Counted from the first letter of the stretch, positions 1 to 7,161 are shown. The stretch: DNA of 7,502 nt from Alphaproteobacteria bacterium UBA828 (GCA_002296185.1 DBHM01000009.1:102002-109503), one strand, 5' to 3'. Numbers and translations: made by a program. The notes: generated from the sequence alone by a model not told the origin.

Positions 1-1
1 T

Positions 2-292
2 CAACATAAAAATAAAGCTAAGGCCTTAAAAGTATTAAGGGCGCGTTTATATGAAAGGCAGAGGCAAGAAAGTGAAGCTGAGCGTGCTGCGGATCGTAAA
101 GATCAAGTGGGAAGCGGTGATAGGTCTGAGAGGATACGTACGTATAATTTTCCACAAGGCCGTGTAACAGATCACCGCATTAATCTTACTATATATAAGC
201 TTGAGAAGGTGTTGGCTGGAGAAGCTTTAGATGAATTAATAGATGCATTAGTTACGGAGGATAATGCACGTAGATTGGTAGACAGTGATTGA
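2..292 (+). CDS. prfA: Peptide chain release factor 1, C-terminal part (5' end outside window)
   Basis: Release factor 1 recognises UAA and UAG in the ribosomal A site and triggers hydrolysis of peptidyl-tRNA. The reading frame is open from the left edge and gives 96 residues to a TGA stop, against roughly 360 for the whole family protein, so about the last quarter is present. It begins QHKNKAKALKVLRARL, the stretch that follows the GGQ domain. The conserved block GSGDRSERIRTYNFPQGRV, continuing TDHRINLT, is diagnostic of RF1 rather than RF2. The catalytic GGQ loop and the PxT codon-recognition motif lie upstream and cannot be checked here. The gene ends with an 8-nt overlap into prmC, which implies co-transcription and probably translational coupling. 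Nothing looks broken in the visible part. Confidence 0.96.
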   Translation, partial: QHKNKAKALKVLRARLYERQRQESEAERAADRKDQVGSGDRSERIRTYNFPQGRVTDHRINLTIYKLEKVLAGEALDELIDALVTEDNARRLVDSD

Positions 293-1163
293 ATTACCTA
301 TTGATTCTGACTTAAGTTATGCATCTGTAATGCAGATTGGATCTCGTCATCTCAGAGAATCTGGAGTTTTAGAATCTAGGCTTGAATCAAGAATACTTTT
401 GTGTCACTCAGCAGGACTCTCCGCAGAGAGGATCCTTTCTCTAAGTAACAAAAGAGTATCTACTGAAGTATTAGTTCCTTTTTTGGATGCTTTAAGGAGA
501 CGTATGTCTGGAGAGCCAATAGCTTATATTATGGGCGTAAAAGAATTTTGGAGTTTAAAATTTTATGTAGATAATTCAACCTTAATTCCAAGACCTGATA
601 GTGAAACTTTAGTTAGTGCTGTAATAAATCATTTAAAAAAAACTGATAGCTCAAAAACAAAAATACTCGATCTTGGTACCGGCTCAGGTTGTCTATTGTT
701 ATCTATTTTACATAGTTATCCAGGAATAATGGGGTTTGGTGTTGATATAAACGAGTCTGCATGCCGGGTCGCCGCTAGAAACGCTAAACATCATGGTCTT
801 AATTCAAGGGCATCTTTCTTTAATGGAGATTGGGCTAAGGCAATAGGAGATAGGTTTGATATTGTAATTTCAAATCCACCTTATATTGCTGCAGAAGAAA
901 TAAGTTCGGTTTCACGTGAGGTTTTAGAATATGAGCCTCAAGGGGCCCTTTTTGCAGGTGTTGATGGTCTTGATTCATATAGGTTAATTGCCAAAGATAT
1001 TTCTAGAATTATCGTCAGTGGAGGCAGTGTTTTTATTGAGCTAGCAAAAGACAATAGTGGTAATGTTAAGCAAGTTTTTGAAGAAGAGGGCTTTATTTGC
1101 GCTAATATCTGGAGAGACCTTGCTAATATTGAGCGTTGTGCTGAATTTATTCGACAAAAATGA
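285..1163 (+). CDS. prmC: Release factor glutamine N5-methyltransferase PrmC (HemK)
   Basis: A SAM-dependent methyltransferase that N5-methylates the glutamine of the GGQ motif in RF1 and RF2, raising their peptide-release activity. The product is 292 residues, close to the family norm of 275-295. Visible landmarks are the N-terminal helical substrate-binding domain (about 15-90, ending EPIAYIMGVKEFWS at 77-90), IPRPDSE (101-107), SAM-binding motif I DLGTGSG (129-135), the acidic VDIN after strand 2 (153-156), and the catalytic NPPY that holds the target amide (197-200). All key residues are intact. The start chosen is GTG at 285, inside the end of prfA, with no strong Shine-Dalgarno. ATG at 330 (residue 16, MQIGS) is a credible alternative and would still leave a full N-terminal domain. 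Re-initiation from prfA would suit the GTG. It sits directly behind the gene for its own substrate. Confidence 0.96.
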   Translation: MIELPIDSDLSYASVMQIGSRHLRESGVLESRLESRILLCHSAGLSAERILSLSNKRVSTEVLVPFLDALRRRMSGEPIAYIMGVKEFWSLKFYVDNSTLIPRPDSETLVSAVINHLKKTDSSKTKILDLGTGSGCLLLSILHSYPGIMGFGVDINESACRVAARNAKHHGLNSRASFFNGDWAKAIGDRFDIVISNPPYIAAEEISSVSREVLEYEPQGALFAGVDGLDSYRLIAKDISRIIVSGGSVFIELAKDNSGNVKQVFEEEGFICANIWRDLANIERCAEFIRQK

Positions 1164-1231
1164 GCAACAATAAAAAAATAATTTAAAAAAATGAAGATTT
1201 GACTTGCAAACTGCGCTGTGGCCGTTAGGGT

Positions 1232-1255
1232 CTGACCTGTATCCAGTGCTAGATC
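1232..1255 (+). promoter_or_regulatory. Weak candidate vegetative promoter for the DUF4167 gene
   Basis: GCTAGATC (1248-1255) fits the alphaproteobacterial -10 form GCTANAWC described for Caulobacter housekeeping promoters. CTGACC (1232-1237) is an imperfect -35, and the spacing is about one base shorter than the described range. If real, transcription would start near 1262 and leave a leader of roughly 150 nt before the DUF4167 start codon. The evidence is only a consensus match and the -35 is poor. Confidence 0.22.
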
Positions 1256-1339
1256 GCAACTAAGCTTTCAGATGCTGGCTCTCAGCAAGGTAATTGTAAA
1301 GACATCAGCTGCTTTTTAGTTGGCTCGGAGGAATTTACT

Positions 1340-1402
1340 TTGCTTTGCGCAACCAAAGCAGAATGTTTATCGAATGCACGTAAAGTTTTACTAAATGTGT
1401 GA
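1340..1402 (+). CDS. Possible 20-codon leader ORF before the DUF4167 gene
   Basis: A perfect GGAGG Shine-Dalgarno lies at 1327-1331, the best ribosome-binding sequence in this gap. It has no annotatable gene behind it and is out of frame with the DUF4167 gene, whose frame has a TAA at 1381. Eight bases downstream a TTG opens a 20-codon frame, MLCATKAECLSNARKVLLNV, stopping at TGA 1400-1402. That stop is 8 nt before the DUF4167 ATG, so terminating ribosomes could re-initiate there. The 5' arm of a hairpin (1341-1347) overlaps the TTG, so folding could block it. The peptide has no recognisable domain and no run of a single amino acid that would suggest amino-acid attenuation. A short frame after a chance GGAGG is a serious alternative. 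Confidence 0.22.
   Translation: MLCATKAECLSNARKVLLNV
1341..1360 (+). other. Perfect 7-bp hairpin in the DUF4167 5' leader
   Basis: TGCTTTG (1341-1347) and CAAAGCA (1354-1360) are exact reverse complements around a 6-nt loop, CGCAAC. One wobble and one A-T pair can extend the stem outward to 1339/1362. It is not followed by a T run, so it is not an intrinsic terminator. In RNA it would lie 9 nt after the GGAGG and about 50 nt before the DUF4167 ATG. It may influence translation, or be chance. Confidence 0.35.
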
Positions 1403-1410
1403 GTAATGTA

Positions 1411-1938
1411 ATGAAGCAAACTCAAAATCCGCGACGCTCTCGTGGTCATAGGGGTGGTCGACGTCCCAATCAAGGTGGAAGAAATTCAAGTTACGAGAGT
1501 AACGGGCCTGATGGTAAAATCAGAGGGAATGTCCACCAAGTTATCGAAAAATATCAAGCACTAGCAAGAGAAGCAATGATTTCCGGCGATCGCATAGAGG
1601 CAGAAAACTACTTCCAACATGCAGAGCACTATTCCCGTGTCCTTGCTAGTAATGGAGAGGCGAAATCCAAACAAACAAACGGTGTCAGGCGAGGGAATGG
1701 TCAAGACGTCGTGGATTCTAATACAGATCCCTCAGATTCGGTTGCAAATGGAAAAGCTAGTGAGGTTTTGGAGGAAAAATCTAACGAAGCTCAAACAGAA
1801 GTCGATGATACTCTTTTAAAAGGCGGAGAGGATTCTCAAGATTTAGATTCAAAGGAACAGGATAAAGTTGACGAAGGTTTAATGCGAGCTCTTGGAGAAT
1901 CTAAAGATAAAGATCAGGCTCCAGCTGACGCCTCTTAA
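1411..1938 (+). CDS. DUF4167 domain-containing protein
   Basis: The family is alphaproteobacterial and its function is not established. The product is 175 residues from ATG 1411. The first 24 residues are rich in Arg, Gly and Asn (RRSRGHRGGRR at 8-18), a composition typical of nucleic-acid-binding tails. The DUF4167 core spans about 28-80, with the conserved ESNGPDGKIRG (29-39) and a helical-hairpin segment containing ENYFQHAEHYSRVL (65-78). Residues 100-175 are strongly acidic and low in complexity, so probably disordered. No signal peptide or membrane segment is present. ATG 1411 was chosen because family members usually begin M(R/K)Q followed at once by the basic tract. An in-frame GTG at 1399 would add only four residues, and GTGAG there may serve as a weak Shine-Dalgarno. 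Its place between prmC and clpB is common in Alphaproteobacteria. A role in RNA or ribosome biology is inference from composition and neighbours only. Confidence 0.9.
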   Translation: MKQTQNPRRSRGHRGGRRPNQGGRNSSYESNGPDGKIRGNVHQVIEKYQALAREAMISGDRIEAENYFQHAEHYSRVLASNGEAKSKQTNGVRRGNGQDVVDSNTDPSDSVANGKASEVLEEKSNEAQTEVDDTLLKGGEDSQDLDSKEQDKVDEGLMRALGESKDKDQAPADAS

Positions 1939-1963
1939 TTATAATTTATTATAGAATTATTGA

Positions 1964-1979
1964 AGTGCTCTAATGCGCT
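1964..1979 (+). terminator. Weak possible terminator after the DUF4167 gene
   Basis: AGTGC (1964-1968) can pair with GCGCT (1975-1979), with one G-T wobble and a 6-nt loop. An AT-rich but interrupted tract, ATTATTTGTT, begins one base after it. Stem and tail are both below a convincing intrinsic terminator. It is the only candidate between this gene and clpB. Confidence 0.18.
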
Positions 1980-2002
1980 CATTATTTGTTAACTCAATCC
2001 CA

Positions 2003-2030
2003 CTTGTTTCTATATAAACTTTCACCATAT
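2003..2030 (+). promoter_or_regulatory. Candidate heat-shock (RpoH, sigma-32) promoter of clpB
   Basis: CTTGTTT (2003-2009) resembles the sigma-32 -35 element CTTGAAA at its conserved CTTG. It is preceded by TCAATCCCA, which recalls the extended C-rich form. CACCATAT (2023-2030) matches seven of eight positions of the -10 form CCCCATNT. The 13-nt gap is typical of this promoter class. Transcription would begin near 2037, giving a leader of roughly 40 nt before ATG 2076. ClpB is a classic RpoH-controlled chaperone, which fits, but the assignment rests on sequence resemblance only. Confidence 0.45.
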
Positions 2031-2062
2031 ATCGATTAGCAGGGTTACTCAAAATTTTTTTT

Positions 2063-2066
2063 GGAG
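2063..2066 (+). promoter_or_regulatory. Ribosome-binding site that sets the clpB start
   Basis: GGAG lies 9 nt before ATG 2076. A TTG at 2061 could extend the frame by five codons, but it overlaps this site and has only a T run in front of it. The GGAG placement therefore supports ATG 2076, and residues from there (MNPESYTDHLRHLL) align with the usual ClpB N-terminus. Confidence 0.75.
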
Positions 2067-2075
2067 CGATCTGGG

Positions 2076-4682
2076 ATGAATCCGGAATCTTATACAGACC
2101 ATTTGCGTCATTTATTGACTCAAGCAGAGGGGTTGGCGAGGAGTAATGGTAATCAATACCTTTTTCCTGAGCATCTTCTTAAAGCCCTGATAGTTGACAA
2201 AGAAGGACTGTGTGCAAACCTCATCGTTAGCGCTGGAGGGTGTCTAACAACTTTGTCCAGCAGACTCGAGAAGGCTCTTGAAAAATTACCTAGGATTGAT
2301 GGGCCAGGTGCTCAGCAGGTAATTATTAGTGAAAGTGTCGCTAGTATTCTAAATCACGCAGAGACATTATCTGCAAAGTTCGGAGATACCTTTCTTTCGG
2401 TTGAACGATTACTCCAAACTCTGATTGAGAATAAAAATGGTAGCATTCAAGAAATTATTTCTTCTTGTGAGTTGTCTCCAGTTGCACTTAATCAAGCAAT
2501 TAATAATTTACGTAAGGGTAGGAAATCAGACAATGTTAATGCGGAGCAGTACTTGCAAGCACTCAAAAAGTATACTCGTGATCTTACACAGGCGGCAAGA
2601 GATGGAAAATTAGATCCAGTTATTGGGCGAGATGATGAGATTCGGAGGGCAATGCAGGTGCTCTCTCGTAGAACAAAAAATAATCCAGTTTTAATAGGAG
2701 AGCCTGGTGTTGGAAAAACTGCAATAGTAGAGGGTTTAGCTATTAGAATTGCTGATGGTGATGTTCCGGAATCCTTAGTAAATAAATCTCTTCTAACTCT
2801 AGACCTTGGTTCAATACTTGCAGGAGCAAAATTTAGAGGTGACTTTGAAGAAAGGCTAAAGGTGATCTTAGAAGAAGTGTCTGCTTCAAATGGTGAGATT
2901 ATTCTCTTTATAGATGAGATGCATACTGTTGTTGGTGCTGGTGCTGCAGAGGGGGCTATGGATGCCTCAAATTTGCTAAAGCCAGCTTTAGCTCGTGGTG
3001 AATTGCACTGTCTTGGTGCAACTACAATAAATGAATTTAGAAAACATGTAGAAAAAGATGCTGCCCTCGCCAGGAGATTCCAGCCTGTATATGTAACTGA
3101 ACCAACAGTTGAGGATACGGTTTCAATCCTTCGTGGATTAAAGGAAAAATATGAAGTTCATCATGGGGTTCGTATTTCCGATGCCTCTCTTATCTCTGCT
3201 GCATCATTATCAGATAGATATATTACTGACAGATTTATGCCTGATAAAGCTATAGACCTTGTTGATGAGGCTGCTAGTCGATTGCGTATGGAGATTGACA
3301 GTAAGCCTGAAGCCTTGGACGAACTAGATAGACGTATAATTAAATTGAAAATTGAACGCGAGGCATTAAGAGTTGAGGTTGACTCTGGCTCAATAGAAAG
3401 AATTCAAGCATTAGATGATGAAATTCTTTCTCTTGAGAAAAAGTCTTCAGATCTCGGGTCGTCCTGGAAAGCTGATAAAGAACGGTTGGCAGGTGGGCAA
3501 AAGATAAAAGAAAAACTTGATGAAGCCCGTAAGGAGTTAGAAGTAGCTCAGAGAAATGGAGATTTAACACGTGCTGGAGAGTTAACTTATTCATTGATAC
3601 CTAAATTTGAAGAGCAAGTTAGAAAGCTTGATTCTATAAATGGAGAAGCAGGCAGCATGCAGGCAGTTGTTAATGACATGCATATTGGGTCTGTAGTTTC
3701 AAGATGGACCGGGATACCGGTTGAAAAAATGTTGGCTGTTGAGCGGGATAAACTGATTAGAATGGAAGAGCAGTTGAATTCCAGAGTAGTTGGTCAGAAA
3801 GATGCTATTAAATCTGTCAGTAGTGCTGTAAAGCGGTCAAGAGCAGGTGTTCAGGAGGGTGGTCAACCAATTGGTTCTTTTTTGTTTTTGGGACCAACTG
3901 GAGTGGGTAAAACCGAGTTAGCAAAGGCTCTCGCTGATTTTCTATTTGACGATGATACTGCAATGCTCCGAGTTGATATGAGTGAGTATATGGAAAAGCA
4001 TACAGTTTCCCGGCTAATTGGTGCTCCCCCAGGGTATGTTGGATATGATGAGGGTGGTATACTTACGGAGTCTGTTCGAAGAAGACCATATCAAGTAGTT
4101 CTATTTGATGAGTTGGAAAAAGCACATTCAGATATTTTTAATATACTTTTACAATTATTAGATGATGGTCGTTTAACTGATAGCCAAGGTAATACTGTAG
4201 ATTTTTCAAATACAATAATAATTATGACTTCAAATCTAGCGGGAGATCTATTATCAGATATTAATTTAGATACTCAGTCGAAAATGGTCCATGACGATGT
4301 AATGAAACTATTACGAAAGGAGTTTCGTCCAGAATTTTTGAATAGACTTGATGAGATTATACTTTTTCATAAGCTTACTCCTGAGCATATGGAGGATATC
4401 GCCAAGATTCAGATACGATATTTACAGCAATTACTAGAGGAAAGAAAAATCGTTTTGGAGGTATCAAAAGAATGTATAACATGGCTGGCAGCAGCAGGAT
4501 ATGATCCAGTTTTTGGCGCACGTCCTTTAAAGCGTGCTATCCAAAAATATCTAAAAAACCCTTTATCTGAAATGATACTTGAGGGTAAGCTTACTGATCA
4601 TAGTCATGTATCTATATTGATAAAAAATGATCTTATTGTATTCGAGAATAATGATTCTTCTGTTAAGGCTATTTCCTCATAA
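2076..4682 (+). CDS. clpB: ATP-dependent chaperone ClpB (Hsp100 disaggregase)
   Basis: ClpB is a cytoplasmic hexameric AAA+ machine that works with DnaK/DnaJ/GrpE to pull polypeptides out of aggregates after heat stress. The 868 residues match the family length of about 855-880. Domain order: Clp N-terminal repeats (1-145); first ATPase domain with Walker A GEPGVGKT (208-215), pore loop KFRG (252-255), Walker B ILFIDE (276-281) and arginine-finger region ARRF (332-335); coiled-coil middle domain (about 405-530), which marks ClpB and separates it from ClpA; second ATPase domain with Walker A GPTGVGKT (606-613), pore loop GYVGYDEG (653-660), Walker B VVLFDE (674-679), FLNRLDE (754-760) and sensor-2 GARP (814-817). 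No IGF/IGL loop for ClpP binding is seen, as expected for a disaggregase. All nucleotide-binding residues are intact. It has its own candidate heat-shock promoter and ends tail-to-tail with the M23 gene. Confidence 0.98.
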   Translation: MNPESYTDHLRHLLTQAEGLARSNGNQYLFPEHLLKALIVDKEGLCANLIVSAGGCLTTLSSRLEKALEKLPRIDGPGAQQVIISESVASILNHAETLSAKFGDTFLSVERLLQTLIENKNGSIQEIISSCELSPVALNQAINNLRKGRKSDNVNAEQYLQALKKYTRDLTQAARDGKLDPVIGRDDEIRRAMQVLSRRTKNNPVLIGEPGVGKTAIVEGLAIRIADGDVPESLVNKSLLTLDLGSILAGAKFRGDFEERLKVILEEVSASNGEIILFIDEMHTVVGAGAAEGAMDASNLLKPALARGELHCLGATTINEFRKHVEKDAALARRFQPVYVTEPTVEDTVSILRGLKEKYEVHHGVRISDASLISAASLSDRYITDRFMPDKAIDLVDEAASRLRMEIDSKPEALDELDRRIIKLKIEREALRVEVDSGSIERIQALDDEILSLEKKSSDLGSSWKADKERLAGGQKIKEKLDEARKELEVAQRNGDLTRAGELTYSLIPKFEEQVRKLDSINGEAGSMQAVVNDMHIGSVVSRWTGIPVEKMLAVERDKLIRMEEQLNSRVVGQKDAIKSVSSAVKRSRAGVQEGGQPIGSFLFLGPTGVGKTELAKALADFLFDDDTAMLRVDMSEYMEKHTVSRLIGAPPGYVGYDEGGILTESVRRRPYQVVLFDELEKAHSDIFNILLQLLDDGRLTDSQGNTVDFSNTIIIMTSNLAGDLLSDINLDTQSKMVHDDVMKLLRKEFRPEFLNRLDEIILFHKLTPEHMEDIAKIQIRYLQQLLEERKIVLEVSKECITWLAAAGYDPVFGARPLKRAIQKYLKNPLSEMILEGKLTDHSHVSILIKNDLIVFENNDSSVKAISS

Positions 4683-4703
4683 ACTTGTATCAATTTCTAG
4701 CTT

Positions 4704-7052
4704 TTATTTTTTTGGATCAAGATATGTTATGTCTGTCAATTTAATTTCATTACTAAGAATTTTTATTTTTTTAACTAAGCGTTGAAAATTCTTTAGATCA
4801 GGATTCCTCAATTGCTTGCCACTTGGCAGATTAATTTTTTTGGGATTGACTTGTTTGCCCCCAGATAAAATCTCATAATGTAAATGTGGACCCGTTGATC
4901 GTCCTGTTGAGCCAACGTAGCCAATGATTTGTCCTTGTTTAACTCGAGACCCGCGTCGAAGATTTTTAACATAAGCAGATAAGTGAGCATAAGCGGTTGA
5001 ATAGGTGCTATTATGGCGTATACGAATATATTTTCCGTAGCTTCCATAATGCCCAATTTTATCAATTGTGCCGTCTCCCGCAGCCATAATAGGAGTTCCA
5101 ATAGGGGCTGCAAAATCGAGTCCACGATGCATTTTATTGTACCCCTGGATAGGGTGCCGCCGCATTCCGTAACCCGAACTTAGCCTTGCCCCATTAATGG
5201 GAGTGCGCATTAAGGCTCTTCGCACACTTTTCCCATCTTCTTCGAAGTAATCTGCACTACCATTAGACATTTCAAAACGGTAGAGGTCTGTTTTCTTTCC
5301 GCTAAGAGTAAGTGAGGTATTTATAACTGATCCGTATCCAACTATCTTTTTTTGATCATCAGTTAGGGTTTCAAAAAGAACATCAAAATGGTCACCAGGT
5401 TGTATGTCTCTTTGAAAGTCAACCGCAAAACCAAAAATATGAACCATTTCCATAAGCACCTCATTTGGCAGGCCAGAGGATTTTGCTGTAAGATATAGAC
5501 TGGATTCAATAATTCCCTGTGTATAGGATAAGGTGCTAGTGAGAATTTTTTGAATCTCTTGAGCGCGGTAACCGGAGTGATTTTTAGAGACAACTAATTG
5601 ACGTTTATGATCTATATCCATTTCTAGAGAGGTTATTATTTTCTCCTTATTATTATCTTTATCTAATTGAGAATATTTAATTAGGATTTTTTGGCCGACC
5701 TGTAACCGACGAGGGTCATAAACTTTTTTAAAAGCAGTTATTAGATTTTCTGCTTGAGAATTTGTAAGTGTAGCACGTTTTAAGGCATTAAAAAGTGTGT
5801 CTCCTTTTCTTATAGATACTTGAATCGAATTAGTTTTATTGAGTTCCGAACTTTTATCTTCAATTCTTTCTTTATGGTTTTGATAAACAAATAATGATTT
5901 CAATCTGCTGATTTTCTTAGTCGTGAAAGATCCTGCAATAATAGTCTCAGAAATCGATAATACGTTATTGACATCCTCCGCTGATTTGTTTTGTGGTTTG
6001 ACTGGTTTTGAATCTATTTTTAAATTTTCTGATGCAGATATATTTGATGTTTTCAGGTTATCGTTGGCGTGGGATTGATTTTTAGATACTGCTTCGTCTA
6101 ATGTAAAACCTGGAAGCGTAGCAACCAAATTTTTTACTCTTGTAGCAGAAAACGTTGATCCTTTCCCCTTCTGAATTTGAATAAAATCAGAGTTTCTTAA
6201 CCTTATACCGGCTCCAAGTAATGATACTTTATTTGCATTTTTATTTATCCAAATTGTGACTTCTTGCCCAACTCGAAGACGACGGGGATTAAAGACTCGG
6301 CGAAGTGCATTAACGGCTTTATCTCTCTCTTTTGGGCTTACACCGGTGCCCTCAATGATTGCTGCGATTGTATCACCAGGTCTCGCTCTTAGTGTTATGG
6401 TGCTAGTATTATCATTTTTCGGTAATTGCTCATTATTTTTGATGTTTGAGTTAATAAGAATTTTGGACTCATCTATAATGCCAGTTTGAGCGTTAATTTT
6501 TGGCTCAGGTTTTTCTAAATCGTCCTCTGTAATTATTTTTAGTCTGGGATTAGAGACTGGTGTTGGGGCTGGCCAAGTGAAACTAGGACTTTTTAAGCGA
6601 ACTGTATTGAGTTTATTTCCTTCTTTACGTCGAACCTCTACTACATTTCCGTTACGCAGATATATGACAATATAGTTAAGTTTTGGTTTTTCGTTATTCT
6701 CTAAACTGAGAATTAATGAAATTTTTTGTCCGACATATAGTTTACGAGGATTAAACCTTTTTTTAACTGCGTAAATGGCGTTATTTATTTCTTTAGGGGA
6801 TAAATTCTCTGACTTTAATAGTCCGCTTAAAGTGTCACCTTTGCTAGCTTTTAGATTGACTATAAACGTTTCTTTGGAAAATGCCTCGGAAGAATAAACT
6901 GAACATGTCAGAAAAAGAGCAATATTAAGTATAAAGAGGGTAGCGGTTAGAATAGCAAAAACACGAGGTTTACAAGTTGTTTTGGGCGATTTCATTTCTG
7001 ATCTCGTCTCGCTTTTGTCATTTAAGTCATCTCTATTTTTAGAGATACTCAC
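4704..7052 (-). CDS. Membrane-anchored M23 peptidoglycan endopeptidase with three LysM/OapA-like repeats
   Basis: A probable periplasmic zinc endopeptidase that cleaves peptidoglycan cross-links or stem peptides during wall growth or division, resembling MepM/YebA. It is 782 residues, much longer than E. coli MepM (about 440). A hydrophobic segment at 31-50 after a basic stretch is a signal anchor. Three repeats follow, near 67-113, 221-267 and 412-458, each with a GDT motif and then NPRKLYVGQ, NPRRLRVGQ or DPRRLQVGQ. Polar Asn/Lys/Ser-rich linkers separate them. A Csd3/OapA-type second domain (about 490-610) precedes the C-terminal M23 domain (about 620-740). That domain has HRGLD (642-646), AYAHLS (687-692) and GPHLHYE (721-727); zinc ligands H642, D646 and H725 and catalytic H690 and H723 are all present, so it is probably active. 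The GTG start at 7052 has no Shine-Dalgarno. ATG at 6995 (residue 20) gives a more ordinary n-region and may be the real start. Confidence 0.92.
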   Translation of the reverse strand: MSISKNRDDLNDKSETRSEMKSPKTTCKPRVFAILTATLFILNIALFLTCSVYSSEAFSKETFIVNLKASKGDTLSGLLKSENLSPKEINNAIYAVKKRFNPRKLYVGQKISLILSLENNEKPKLNYIVIYLRNGNVVEVRRKEGNKLNTVRLKSPSFTWPAPTPVSNPRLKIITEDDLEKPEPKINAQTGIIDESKILINSNIKNNEQLPKNDNTSTITLRARPGDTIAAIIEGTGVSPKERDKAVNALRRVFNPRRLRVGQEVTIWINKNANKVSLLGAGIRLRNSDFIQIQKGKGSTFSATRVKNLVATLPGFTLDEAVSKNQSHANDNLKTSNISASENLKIDSKPVKPQNKSAEDVNNVLSISETIIAGSFTTKKISRLKSLFVYQNHKERIEDKSSELNKTNSIQVSIRKGDTLFNALKRATLTNSQAENLITAFKKVYDPRRLQVGQKILIKYSQLDKDNNKEKIITSLEMDIDHKRQLVVSKNHSGYRAQEIQKILTSTLSYTQGIIESSLYLTAKSSGLPNEVLMEMVHIFGFAVDFQRDIQPGDHFDVLFETLTDDQKKIVGYGSVINTSLTLSGKKTDLYRFEMSNGSADYFEEDGKSVRRALMRTPINGARLSSGYGMRRHPIQGYNKMHRGLDFAAPIGTPIMAAGDGTIDKIGHYGSYGKYIRIRHNSTYSTAYAHLSAYVKNLRRGSRVKQGQIIGYVGSTGRSTGPHLHYEILSGGKQVNPKKINLPSGKQLRNPDLKNFQRLVKKIKILSNEIKLTDITYLDPKK

Positions 7053-7104
7053 AGGCTTGAGGTTTGTTTTTCTTTGGTCTAGAATTGTATTTATTCATTG
7101 AGCT

Positions 7105-7161
7105 TATATATCGTAACAAAGCTCTTTACGGCAACATGCTGAGTAATCAAAAATCTGTCAA
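7105..7161 (-). promoter_or_regulatory. Candidate promoter(s) of the M23 endopeptidase gene
   Basis: Two overlapping possibilities read leftward. The first is TTGCCG (7134-7129), an 18-nt spacer and TATATA (7110-7105). The second is a perfect TTGACA (7161-7156), a 17-nt spacer and the weak -10 CATGTT (7138-7133). Either would give a leader of tens of bases before the start at 7052 or 6995. The remainder of 7053-7200 is AT-rich and shows no gene. Confidence 0.33.

Larger units (their letters stand above)
1164..1410. other. 247-bp gap between prmC and the DUF4167 gene
   Basis: No full-size gene is visible on either strand. The first 35 bp are A-rich and lack a terminator hairpin. The rest has more balanced composition than the flanking genes. 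It holds a possible promoter (1232-1255), a small 5-bp hairpin TGCTG/CAGCA (1273-1277 with 1283-1287), a strong GGAGG sequence (1327-1331), a 20-codon ORF (1340-1402) and a 7-bp perfect hairpin (1341-1360). It matches no tRNA or other RNA gene that I recognise. It may simply be the promoter and 5' leader of the downstream gene. Confidence 0.6.

Noticed and set aside
1199..1204. TTGACT after an A-rich tract, promoter-like
   Set aside because: The hexamer 17 nt downstream is CCGTTA, which shares nothing with a -10 box, and neighbouring spacings are no better.
1041..1473. Two minus-strand open frames across the prmC-DUF4167 gap (1041-1259 and 1282-1473)
   Set aside because: They overlap the conserved ends of prmC and the DUF4167 gene, and their translations show no recognisable motif.
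1940..1953. TATAA/TTATA inverted repeat after the DUF4167 gene
   Set aside because: The stem is five A-T pairs only, which is expected by chance in AT-rich DNA and too weak for a terminator.
3340..3594. 84-codon open frame on the minus strand inside clpB
   Set aside because: It is antisense to the conserved ClpB middle domain and has no independent support.
4644..4660. AGAAT/ATTCT inverted repeat near the end of clpB, considered as a terminator for the M23 gene
   Set aside because: The stem is short and AT-rich, lies inside coding sequence, and has no T run in the M23 direction.
6256..6489. 77-codon open frame on the plus strand inside the M23 gene
   Set aside because: It lies opposite a well-supported coding region with clear domain repeats, and its translation resembles no family I recognise.
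6888..6911. Possible lipobox at Cys50 of the M23 protein
   Set aside because: The residues before the cysteine are F-L-T, which do not fit the [LVI][ASTVI][GAS]C pattern. The segment reads better as a signal anchor.
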